The notes beneath the pieces are model-generated. The model was not told where the DNA came from, searched no databases, and worked only from the letters and a program-made list of their open reading frames with translations. A program made the position numbers and the translations under genes. A stretch of 64,000 nt of DNA from Niastella koreensis GR20-10. GTDB lineage: Bacteria > Bacteroidota > Bacteroidia > Chitinophagales > Chitinophagaceae. The stretch spans positions 4,712,001 through 4,776,000 of the forward strand of contig NC_016609.1 of assembly GCF_000246855.1 (NCBI RefSeq), read 5' to 3'. Of this stretch, positions 17,314 through 25,030 are shown piece by piece; positions within the stretch are counted from its first letter, which is position 1, and every line of letters begins with the position of its first letter.

Positions 17314-18271
17314 TTATTCACCAACTGCTGCTTTGTATATACCAATTTCTGATAACTGTATTTGATCGTCAAACTTTGCCTGTATTATAGTAAGCCTGAG
17401 TTTTGAACTTTTAATAGTATCAAACCGAAACAACCGTTTATAACCGATCGTTGAAAATGTCTTAAGTAGTTGCCAGTAGGCGCCATCCCAATATTCCCAC
17501 ACTCCCTGTTTGATACTTTGTCCATTTGCAATATTCTCCTGGAGTAACAACCGGTCGAAGTCCCGTGCTTTGCCCAGATCTATAACAAATGGCTCATTTA
17601 ATTTCAACGACATAAAACTGTTTATTTTTTTGTCGGTAAGCTCCCTTTTAGTTCGTGCGGTGGCCAGGTTAACTGCAAAGGTTTCATTCAGAATTGTACG
17701 AAAACTGTCAATAGCGCGAATATCCGTTTCCTCAAACAAACCGTCTTTATTGGGTGGAATATTCAGCAACAACAAACTATTTCTACCTACTGATTGATAA
17801 TACAGGTTCACCAGATTTTTCGCCGAACGCACCTGGCTATTTTCTTTTTCATGCCAGAACCAACCCGGACGAACACTGACATAGGTCTCGGCGGGGATCC
17901 AGCTTTTTCCATTTTCATCGCCTTTATTTAAATAAGCAGGATTTACTTTACCGGGCCACATCCCATCGGTAGTGATCGTTGACCAGAATGATGGCCATTT
18001 TAAAGCCGGCATGCTTTAATGCTTTCACCCATTGCCGGGCATCAAATTGTACAGGATTGAAGAGCTGAGGATCTTCCTTGCCATCGCCCCATTCCTTATC
18101 GGTAAACGTATTGATGGAAAAATGTAAAAAGGCCGTTGTTTCATAAGCCTGCCAGTTTAATTGCAACGAAGTTGGTTTCAGCGCTGTTCGCTGTGCCTTT
18201 AAAAAAGGCATTTGACTGAAACCAGCAACAGTTAGTAAGAAAACCCGGAACAACATCATTCTTCTTATCAT
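17314..18271 (-). pseudogene. Second GH29 alpha-L-fucosidase, inactivated by internal deletion and frameshift
   Basis: The first reading frame starts at ATG 18271 (MIRRMMLFRVFLLT, signal peptide) and encodes the GH29 N-terminus: LNWQAYETTAFLHFSINTFTDKEWG and ARQWVKALKHAGFKMAIIL. It then turns into unrelated residues and stops at 17948. A second frame (stop at 17314) resumes with FWSTITTDGMWPGKVNP, WIPAETYVSVRPGWFWHEKE and SLLLLNIPPNKDGLF, then a discoidin-like C-terminal domain. The missing middle (about 150-170 residues) would hold the HHDG block and the nucleophile Asp. Junction sequence is at about 17980-18000. The product cannot be active. It is 13 nt after the mutarotase gene in an otherwise intact operon. 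Confidence 0.85.
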
Positions 18272-18284
18272 AATATTATTCGCA

Positions 18285-18716
18285 CTATTTATTATAAAAC
18301 ACTTCCTCCATTTTTGTCCAGATCTGTTTTTTTGCCACCGCTTCCAGCAAGGGTAATTGACAGGGATCTGTTTCACGCCACCAGCGTTGGGTAGCGGTAT
18401 CCGCAGCCATTTTCTTCATATCCGCATCAAAGTCGTTCCCGGTGTATTCAAAATAAGAGAACAGAAAATAGTTGCTATCTATTTTCTGCAGATAGATGGA
18501 GTAGTTTTCAATATTGCATTCCTTTATTTTGGCCAACACTGTTGCCCATGGCTTCCCATGCAATGATTTATAATAATCCAGCTTCTCCGGCTTCACCCCT
18601 GTTATCATTCCATACCGCACCCGCTGCTTTTTTTCACTATCCCTGGCAGCAGATTGTTGCAGGCATCCCTGCATCACCAGGAGTATAGGCAGCAAGAATA
18701 AAAAAATATTTTTCAT
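18285..18716 (-). CDS. L-rhamnose/L-fucose mutarotase-like lipoprotein
   Basis: A 143-aa protein. The lipobox VMQGC at about residue 18 marks it as a lipoprotein. The remainder matches the ferredoxin-like L-rhamnose mutarotase family (COG3254/RhaM): RYGMITGVKPEKLDYYKSLH near the start, IENYSIYLQKIDSNYFLFSYFEYTG in the middle, and WWRETDPCQLPLLEA with a METDPCQ-like active-site stretch near the end. The family interconverts anomers of 6-deoxy-L-sugars. Given the flanking fucosidase, symporter and fuconate dehydratase genes, L-fucose is the likely substrate. Export as a lipoprotein is unusual for RhaM and suggests anomerisation in the periplasm before uptake. Confidence 0.88.
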   Translation of the reverse strand: MKNIFLFLLPILLVMQGCLQQSAARDSEKKQRVRYGMITGVKPEKLDYYKSLHGKPWATVLAKIKECNIENYSIYLQKIDSNYFLFSYFEYTGNDFDADMKKMAADTATQRWWRETDPCQLPLLEAVAKKQIWTKMEEVFYNK

Positions 18717-18732
18717 CTCTGATTAATGGGTC

Positions 18733-20385
18733 TTACTTAAATATAAAATACAAAACAACCATGAGTACGATCAACAACGCCGACTGCAATTTATAATTCC
18801 CCAACCCACGCCAGGCCTTTCCCTGCAACGGTTCCAGGGGCGATTTCCAATAGAGGGTTGCGCTTTCGGCCGTATGTTTAACCGGAAAAACATACGACAA
18901 CACCACCTGCATGAACACGCAGGCACAACACAGATAAAACGCCATCATCATAAACGGTACTTTGCTGATAGCAACATCAGGCATCAGCTTGTTGATGGCA
19001 AACACGACAGCACCCAGCAACGAACCAAACCATAAAGTATACTGTGCTGATTTGGCCGATGCCTTTTTCCAGAAAATCCCCAACACAAATACGGTAGTGA
19101 TCGGCGGTGCCATATGCGCTATGATATCATTGATGCCGCTGAATAAACTTTCGTACTGGTTAAGCAATGGCAATAAGGCTATAGAAATAATCAATGCCAG
19201 TACAGCGGAGATGCGTCCCATCTTTACCAGCTGCGCATCGGTGGTAGCAGGTTTGAAGCGTTTATACAGATCATAACTGGCCAGCGTGGCTATTGAATTC
19301 AGCGCGCCCGAGATCTGGCTCATCAATCCAGATAATAAGGCAGCCGCCAGTACACCCACCAGCCCAGTTGGTACCAGTTGTGCGATCATCAGGGTGTATA
19401 TACCTTTTGTTTCTGTAACGGTTCTGCCTGTATTATCGAGATGCTGAATGCTACTGATATCAAAAACACCTCTTTTGTTCAGCACAAAAGCCATTAAACC
19501 GGGTAATACAAAAATAAAAACCGGAAAAAATTTTATAACGCCGCAGAACAGCGCGCCTGCCCTGCCATGATTTACATCTTTGGCACCCAGCACGCGTTGT
19601 ACTATGGTTTGGTCGGCACACCAGTACCAGATCCCCAGCACCGGGTAACCGAGAAATACAGACTGCCACGATAGGCCACTGGCATCGCCCACCGGGCGGA
19701 TCATAGAGAGTTTATCGAGGTTATGGGTATCGCTGAGTGTTTGGGTGAAGGAATGCCAGCCGCCTGTTTTCTGAAAACAAATGACGGTGATAATAATGGC
19801 CCCGGCAAGCAATACAATGGTTTGAATGGATTCGGTTACCACTACGGCCCGCAAGCCGCCAATAATGGTATAAATAGACGTGAGCACTGCTATGACGAAC
19901 ACGCTCACGTACATATTTACACCAAAGATCGTCTTCAGCACAATGCCACCGGCAAGGAACGAGAAGGCAATATGAATAACAATTGCTGAAACTATAGAGA
20001 TGATGGCCAGCCAGTCGCGGCAGGCCCTGTTATACCGCTTTTCCAGAAAATCAGGAAGCGTTGCCACATTCGATTGTAAATAAAACGGCACAAAGAACAA
20101 CGCCAGCAGTATAAGGGTGAACACGGCCATCCACTCAAAATTGCCGTTCAGCAAACCGGAGTCGAAACCCGATTGCGCCAGGCTTACCAAATGCAAACAG
20201 GAAATATTGGTGGCAAACAAAGCCAGCCCGATCATGGGCCACTTCAGGGTTTTACCAGCCAAAAAATAATCGCCCGATTCCGTCTTCGCACCCACCTTGC
20301 TCTTTTTTAACCCGGCCCATAAACCTACAGTTACTATAAACAGGATGTACAGTACACTAATGACAATATCAATATTCTTGATCAT
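18733..20385 (-). CDS. Sodium:solute symporter (SSS/SGLT family), probable fucose importer
   Basis: A 550-aa inner-membrane protein with about 13-14 predicted segments, from IDIVISVLYILFIVTVGLWAG at the N-terminus to ALLIVLMVVLYFIF at the C-terminus. SSS hallmarks are GDYFLAGKTLKWPMIGLALFATNISCLHLVSLAQSG (TM1-2, with the Na2-site region) and YTIIGGLRAVVVTESIQTIVLL. It is a typical Bacteroidota SGLT-like sugar symporter. Spacing of 13-16 nt to fuconate dehydratase and mutarotase genes argues that it carries L-fucose or a fucose derivative. Specificity is inferred from context. Confidence 0.9.
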   Translation of the reverse strand: MIKNIDIVISVLYILFIVTVGLWAGLKKSKVGAKTESGDYFLAGKTLKWPMIGLALFATNISCLHLVSLAQSGFDSGLLNGNFEWMAVFTLILLALFFVPFYLQSNVATLPDFLEKRYNRACRDWLAIISIVSAIVIHIAFSFLAGGIVLKTIFGVNMYVSVFVIAVLTSIYTIIGGLRAVVVTESIQTIVLLAGAIIITVICFQKTGGWHSFTQTLSDTHNLDKLSMIRPVGDASGLSWQSVFLGYPVLGIWYWCADQTIVQRVLGAKDVNHGRAGALFCGVIKFFPVFIFVLPGLMAFVLNKRGVFDISSIQHLDNTGRTVTETKGIYTLMIAQLVPTGLVGVLAAALLSGLMSQISGALNSIATLASYDLYKRFKPATTDAQLVKMGRISAVLALIISIALLPLLNQYESLFSGINDIIAHMAPPITTVFVLGIFWKKASAKSAQYTLWFGSLLGAVVFAINKLMPDVAISKVPFMMMAFYLCCACVFMQVVLSYVFPVKHTAESATLYWKSPLEPLQGKAWRGLGNYKLQSALLIVLMVVLYFIFK

Positions 20386-20398
20386 CGATAACCGGTTT

Positions 20399-21622
20399 TC
20401 AGTTTTTCAGTTCGCAACTGCTGCCTGGCTCCTGTGGTGTTTTGTAAACACCGTTCTCAATATTTGCAGGATGAACAAAATGTTTTTGTAAATGGGGTAT
20501 ATGTTCCAGGAACAAGGCTTCATGCCCCATTGCAATATGATTGAACAATACCAGGTGCTGGTGTAACTGTCCCATGTCGCCCACATGTGGCACTACCGGG
20601 ATGCCATATTTTTTACTCAACAGGCTAACCGTAATAAATTCACTTACGCCACCCAATCGAACGGCATCGGCCTGGATAAAACCGGCACAACCGGTTTGCA
20701 AATAGTTTTTAAAGATGATCCGGTTGGGCACATGTTCACCCAACGCCAGCTTTACCGGCGCAATGGCATCGGCCAGGGTTTTATGCGCCAGCACATCATC
20801 GGGATGCGTTGGTTCTTCTATCCAATAGGGGTGCATGGATTGCAACTCACTGCAAATATCCAAAGCCTGGGGCAGCGTCCATTGCTGGTTGGCATCCAGC
20901 ATCACTTTGCAGTTACTGCCCGCTTCATTTCTTACCAGGTTCGCTCTTCTTATATCTCTTTTTGGATCAGCTGAACCCACTTTTAATTTCATGGCAGTAA
21001 ACCCTTCGGCAATTGCTTTCCTGCAATTTTCCTTTACCTGTTTATCATCATAATTGAACCAGCCAACAGAAGTATCATAACCGGGATAACCTTTTTCCAA
21101 AATGGCGCTTCGTGCTTCCTTACAAGGCAATGCCTGCATTATGATATGCATCGCCTCTTCCCTCGTGAGCACATCTTCCAGGTACGACAGATCAAGTGTA
21201 TTGACTATTTGTCCGGGAGTGAGATCGATCAACAATTTCCAGAGCGGCACGCCCGTCTTCTTTGCCCACAGATCAAAACAGGCGTTGGTAACAGACGCCA
21301 GGCCTAAATGCACGATTCCTTTATGCGGCCCCAGCCATCTGAACTGTTGTTCATTGGACAGTTGCCGGAACAGGCTGCCAAAATCGGCCATGATCTCCGC
21401 GATATCTTTTCCTTTCAATTGTGCGGCATAAAAAGCGGCCGCCCTACAAACCAGTTCATTTCCTTCGCCTAACGTAAATGCAAACCCCGTTCCGGTTAAA
21501 CCACTGTCATCTATCAACTCGGTAACTGCATAGGAATATACCGGGTCCCGGTGAATGGCGTCGCTGCCGGCGCCTCCATCCAGTTTAAACCTTCTATCGT
21601 GTATTTTAAATGACCTGATCAT
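20399..21622 (-). CDS. L-fuconate dehydratase (enolase superfamily)
   Basis: A 407-aa cytoplasmic enzyme converting L-fuconate to 2-keto-3-deoxy-L-fuconate. Active-site residues appear in the order and spacing of the characterised Xanthomonas fuconate dehydratase: base Lys212/Lys214 (TAMKLKVG), metal ligands Asp243 (MLDANQQW), Glu269 (WIEEPTHPDD) and Glu296 (LALGEHVPN), and His346 (VVPHVGDMGQLHQH). GYDTSVGWFNYDD, diagnostic for this subgroup, is at 181-193. It defines a non-phosphorylative L-fucose route. It is 13 nt upstream of the symporter and 28 nt after the SDR gene. Confidence 0.93.
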   Translation of the reverse strand: MIRSFKIHDRRFKLDGGAGSDAIHRDPVYSYAVTELIDDSGLTGTGFAFTLGEGNELVCRAAAFYAAQLKGKDIAEIMADFGSLFRQLSNEQQFRWLGPHKGIVHLGLASVTNACFDLWAKKTGVPLWKLLIDLTPGQIVNTLDLSYLEDVLTREEAMHIIMQALPCKEARSAILEKGYPGYDTSVGWFNYDDKQVKENCRKAIAEGFTAMKLKVGSADPKRDIRRANLVRNEAGSNCKVMLDANQQWTLPQALDICSELQSMHPYWIEEPTHPDDVLAHKTLADAIAPVKLALGEHVPNRIIFKNYLQTGCAGFIQADAVRLGGVSEFITVSLLSKKYGIPVVPHVGDMGQLHQHLVLFNHIAMGHEALFLEHIPHLQKHFVHPANIENGVYKTPQEPGSSCELKN

Positions 21623-21650
21623 CGTTCTTCCCGATTTTACAAGTTAAATG

Positions 21651-22442
21651 TTAAACATCATTCTCTAAAGACGTCGCCAGCACACTCCGGTACCCCAGTT
21701 CAGCCCCTCCACTCACTGGCATAATACAACCGGTAATAAACCGGGCCCGGTCCGACAACAGGAACACGCATGCATCTGCCACTACATCCGCATTAGGGCA
21801 ATAACCCAATGGATGCATCGCATCCAGGTACTCGCCGATCAACTGCGGATTGGGCTGTTCTTCTTTCCATTTGTGCAACATAGGTGTATATACACCGGAA
21901 GGGCTTACCGCATTCACCCGGATATGGTATTTGGCATAATCGAGCGCCATGGCTTTTGTAAGACCATTTATTCCGCCTTTGGTAGCTACATAGGCGGCAT
22001 GCAATTCCTGGCCAATTTCACCTACCATGCTACTCGTATTCAAAATAGAGCCGGCCGTTTCTTTCAGTGCATCGATGCCATATTTAACGGTATGATAAAT
22101 ACCTTTTAAATTCACGTTCATCAGGTTTTCCCACTCCTGGTCGGTTGTTTCATCGAGTGTTTTTGCCGGATGCGCAATACCGGCATTGTTGTGTATACAA
22201 TCGATGCGGCCAAATTTGCTCAGGGTTTGTTCAAACGCCATTTCAACTTCATGGGCCTTACCCACATCACAACAAATGAACAAATGATCCTGGCCAAATT
22301 CATGTTTCGCATGGGCAAGGCTTAGCGCATCATTCGCCACAATCACTAACCTGGCGCCTTCTTTTATATAAGCGCGGCCACATTCCCGTCCTATTCCCTC
22401 ACTCCCCCCTGTTAAAAAGATCACTTTGTTGTATAATTCCAT
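21651..22442 (-). CDS. SDR-family dehydrogenase of fucose catabolism
   Basis: A 263-aa classical short-chain dehydrogenase: TGGSEGIG cofactor loop at 11-18, HNNAGIAHP, catalytic Ser in LNTSSMVGEIG, and Tyr/Lys in AAYVATKGG. The C-terminal GCIMPVSGG is normal for the family. By position before fuconate dehydratase it is either L-fucose 1-dehydrogenase or the later 2-keto-3-deoxy-L-fuconate 4-dehydrogenase; both are SDRs of this length and sequence alone does not decide. The lactonase and the C-terminal hydrolase of the pathway are not in this operon. Confidence 0.9.
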   Translation of the reverse strand: MELYNKVIFLTGGSEGIGRECGRAYIKEGARLVIVANDALSLAHAKHEFGQDHLFICCDVGKAHEVEMAFEQTLSKFGRIDCIHNNAGIAHPAKTLDETTDQEWENLMNVNLKGIYHTVKYGIDALKETAGSILNTSSMVGEIGQELHAAYVATKGGINGLTKAMALDYAKYHIRVNAVSPSGVYTPMLHKWKEEQPNPQLIGEYLDAMHPLGYCPNADVVADACVFLLSDRARFITGCIMPVSGGAELGYRSVLATSLENDV

Positions 22443-22448
22443 GCTGTG

Positions 22449-23621
22449 TTATTTTATAGGAAGACACACATTAAACGTATTATATGCCGGTACTACGTTT
22501 TGTATATCCCCCTTTGAAGGCTCATTAATAGCTGCTGCGGCAAACAACGCCAATACCTGTCCGTTTTTATCAGTTACCGCAAACGGCCGTTCCAGGTGTG
22601 CCAGTTCAATCTTCCTGCCATTTTTAAATTGGATCTCCCGTAACGAAATAAACGGGTGACTGGCAGGCTGCCATTTCAACCCGTCTGTTGACGTCAAAAG
22701 CGCCAGGGCGCCGAATTGCGGCACCAGCTTTTTACTGTTTGAATAATATTTGACGGCTGCGTAAAACCGCTTTCTTTTCTTATCGTACCACATACAGGGA
22801 TCTTCACCCGCCATTTCCTCACTGGTAAACACCTCACCGGACAATTTAAAAGGCGCATCAGGATGTTCAGCCATTGCCATCCAGAAGGTCATATTTCCGT
22901 TATTTGGCTTTCTCGATTTAAACATCATGTAATATTTTCCATCCGGTCCCTGAGTAACCGTGGGGTTGGTAGCCACCTCAAACGTATGAACACTGTCAAT
23001 CGTCATTACCGGTTTCTCCGGTTTTTCATACTTACCTGCTACCAGGTCTTTTATGCTTTTAGCCCGCAGCACACCAATGCTTTGTGAGCAATTGTATTGC
23101 AACCAGTGATACCAGTCTCTCCGGGTTGCTGAATCTTTATAAATGTATCCGGCATTAAATGAATTGCTGATATAGTAGAGGTAATAATAGTTCCCGAATT
23201 TCCTGATCTGCGGATTGTGCATGGTATAGCGGTCCCAGCGGGCAGGATCACCCGTACCTTTGAGAACAGTTTTTACGTATTTATAGGGACCCATTAAACT
23301 GTCTGACACCGCACAGGCAATTTCAGAATATTTCAACCACCCTCTGAAGCCATCAAAAATATAATTCATGGAATCATCATCGAATGCTCTTTTTCCATGC
23401 GGCCACCGCGAATAGAACATATAATATTTTCCATCGTCTCCCTTGATCACGCTGCTGCACCAGGTGTAATAATTTGGTGCAGAAAAGATATTATTGGAGT
23501 CTACTTTCCCGATCCTTTTATTCAGATCAAGATCGTCCTGGGCCCTAGCAGGCGCGCTAACCAGCCAGCCAATTATTGGCAGGCATAATAAACGCAGCAA
23601 ACAATCAATGGCCTTGTACAT
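22449..23621 (-). CDS. Exported five-bladed beta-propeller glycoside hydrolase (GH43/GH117-like fold)
   Basis: Starting at ATG 23621 (MYKAIDCLLRLL) gives about 390 aa with a signal peptide ending PARAQ; the longer frame would run into the divergent regulator region. Repeated blade motifs occur (GDDGKYYMFYSRWPHG, FGNYYYLYYISN, GPDGKYYMMFKSRKP, KKRKRFYAAVKYY), with acidic candidates at RWDRYTMHNPQI, VATNPTV and EMAGEDPCMWY. This is the pattern of inverting propeller glycosidases (GH43, GH117 and relatives), but I cannot assign a family. First gene of the nine-gene fucose operon, 6 nt before the SDR, so it probably attacks a fucose- or anhydro-sugar-containing linkage. Confidence 0.75.
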   Translation of the reverse strand: MYKAIDCLLRLLCLPIIGWLVSAPARAQDDLDLNKRIGKVDSNNIFSAPNYYTWCSSVIKGDDGKYYMFYSRWPHGKRAFDDDSMNYIFDGFRGWLKYSEIACAVSDSLMGPYKYVKTVLKGTGDPARWDRYTMHNPQIRKFGNYYYLYYISNSFNAGYIYKDSATRRDWYHWLQYNCSQSIGVLRAKSIKDLVAGKYEKPEKPVMTIDSVHTFEVATNPTVTQGPDGKYYMMFKSRKPNNGNMTFWMAMAEHPDAPFKLSGEVFTSEEMAGEDPCMWYDKKRKRFYAAVKYYSNSKKLVPQFGALALLTSTDGLKWQPASHPFISLREIQFKNGRKIELAHLERPFAVTDKNGQVLALFAAAAINEPSKGDIQNVVPAYNTFNVCLPIK

Positions 23622-23800
23622 GTAAATGGTTTTCAGCTGCCTCAAAATTATAAATGACGGCGGCCCGATCAATAGAGTATTCACCGGAATTGATAGATTA
23701 TCCGCTGGCTACCTTAAGACAACCTTTTACAAACAAGCACCCAGCGCACCCATTTCTATTGACACTTCCGGTAAGTACAAACCATCAAAGCGATAAAATA
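23622..23800. promoter_or_regulatory. Divergent promoter region of fucose operon and AraC regulator
   Basis: These 179 nt separate the minus-strand fucose operon (start 23621) from the plus-strand AraC-type regulator (start 23801), so both promoters must lie here. An inverted repeat GATCAAT/ATTGATA (about 23669-23699) is a candidate regulator site, but this is a weak, short match. No convincing Bacteroidota -33/-7 pair was found by eye. Confidence 0.4.
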
Positions 23801-24763
23801 ATGGACTTTCCTATGCAGGGGAATTATTATTTTTGTATATATAATGCGCGTCATATGATCAACCGGGTTAACGAGCCTGATGCGATTGCCACAAAACGAA
23901 AAGATGGTTTTATCGGGGAAAAGCAGATAAACATTCCCAGGACCATTCTCTCAAAGTTTATCAGAAAAAAGGAATTTCTGCAGGCGCTTTTTATTACACA
24001 CATCGGTTATTTCCCCAAGGCTGCGTATCATTTCCGCGAAAGAAAACATGGTTGTGACGATTACATTCTGCTTTATTCACTGGGTGGGAAAGGCTACCTG
24101 GAATTGGAAAAGAACCGGTTTGAATTAAAGGCAAACCAGTTCATCATCATTCCACCTCACCGGTTTCACCAGTACCAGGCAGACCTCACCGACCCCTGGA
24201 CGCTTTACTGGGTCCACTTCAGCAGCAATAAGTTAACCACCTTAGATCATGAATTCAATGTAGAAAAATTCTACAAACCTACTGATCTGTTGTATAATGA
24301 AAAGATCCTGGAAACATGGGCCGACATGTATTCCAGCCTCGACAGCGGCTACTCCACTGCAAACATCGGATACGCCAATTTTTGTTTATACCGGTTCCTC
24401 TCTTTCTTCATCTTCCCGGAGAAAAAAAATGTACTTCCTGATAACACCGTAACGCCGCTCGACAAATCCATCGAATACATGAAAGCGAATATCGGCAAAA
24501 GACTGAGCGCTGAAGAACTGGCGAAACCGTTTTCGTATTCAGCTTCCCATTACACCGCTATTTTTAAAAAGAAGACGGGTATGTCGCCCATTGATTACTT
24601 CATCAAAATGAAAATGCAGTATGCCTGCCAGCTCCTTTCCCAAAGCCAATTGAAGATCAAGCAGATTGCAGAAAAGGTAGGCTATGATGATCCCTATTAT
24701 TTCTCCCGTTTGTTTAAACAGGTAATGAACGAATCACCTAAAGATTATAGAAACAGGGGGTAG
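23801..24763 (+). CDS. AraC-family transcriptional regulator of the fucose locus
   Basis: The ATG at 23801 (MDFPMQGNYYF) gives 320 aa; the longer frame starts within the divergent promoter. N-terminal cupin-like sensor (residues about 15-170: LYSLGGKGYLELEKNRFELKANQFIIIPPHRFHQY and LYWVHFSS) and C-terminal double helix-turn-helix (SIEYMKANIGKRLSAEELAKPFSYSASHYTAIFKKKTGMSPIDYF, then IKQIAEKVGYDDPYYFSRLFKQVMNESPKDYR). This architecture is that of ligand-responsive sugar regulators. Divergent orientation to the fucose operon and position just before susCD suggest it activates both in response to fucose or a fucose metabolite. The ligand is inferred. Confidence 0.92.
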   Translation: MDFPMQGNYYFCIYNARHMINRVNEPDAIATKRKDGFIGEKQINIPRTILSKFIRKKEFLQALFITHIGYFPKAAYHFRERKHGCDDYILLYSLGGKGYLELEKNRFELKANQFIIIPPHRFHQYQADLTDPWTLYWVHFSSNKLTTLDHEFNVEKFYKPTDLLYNEKILETWADMYSSLDSGYSTANIGYANFCLYRFLSFFIFPEKKNVLPDNTVTPLDKSIEYMKANIGKRLSAEELAKPFSYSASHYTAIFKKKTGMSPIDYFIKMKMQYACQLLSQSQLKIKQIAEKVGYDDPYYFSRLFKQVMNESPKDYRNRG

Positions 24764-24953
24764 TTATTCAACTTCCTTTTCGTTTATCAGATCGCTGAAT
24801 TTGTCAGCTGAAATCCCGCGTTGGTACAAAACCTCATTCAGCAGGCTGCATTCCTGCTAACTTTTCCACAAACTGTAGTGAAGAATGTTTAGTGTGTTGA
24901 TCCTGGTTAAAAGTGTATTTCCCCCTCTCAAAATCCATCAGCGGATACTCCAT
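24764..24953 (-). pseudogene. Small (about 62-aa) protein gene with single-base frameshift
   Basis: On the minus strand an ATG at 24953 opens MEYPLMDFERGKYTFNQDQH, continuing HSSLQFVEKLA. It hits a stop about 40 codons in, while an overlapping frame continues ECSLLNEVLYQRGISADKF and ends DLINEKEVE at a TAA at 24764-24766. The start-to-stop distance is 190 nt, one more than a multiple of three, so removing one base near 24836-24850 would give a 62-residue protein. Both halves look like real soluble protein (helical, LYQRGIS, LINEKE). I recognise no family. It abuts the AraC stop directly. Confidence 0.5.
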
Positions 24954-25030
24954 CAAAAATCCTGCTTACTCTATTTTTCACGACAGGGCTTACAAATAAT
25001 TTTATGTGATACTTTAAAATGTATCTGCTT

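Noticed and set aside
22191-22200. TGTATACAA-like palindrome as a further GntR site
   Set aside because: Lies inside the SDR coding sequence (codons for DCIHNNAG) and lacks the full TTGTATACAA core.
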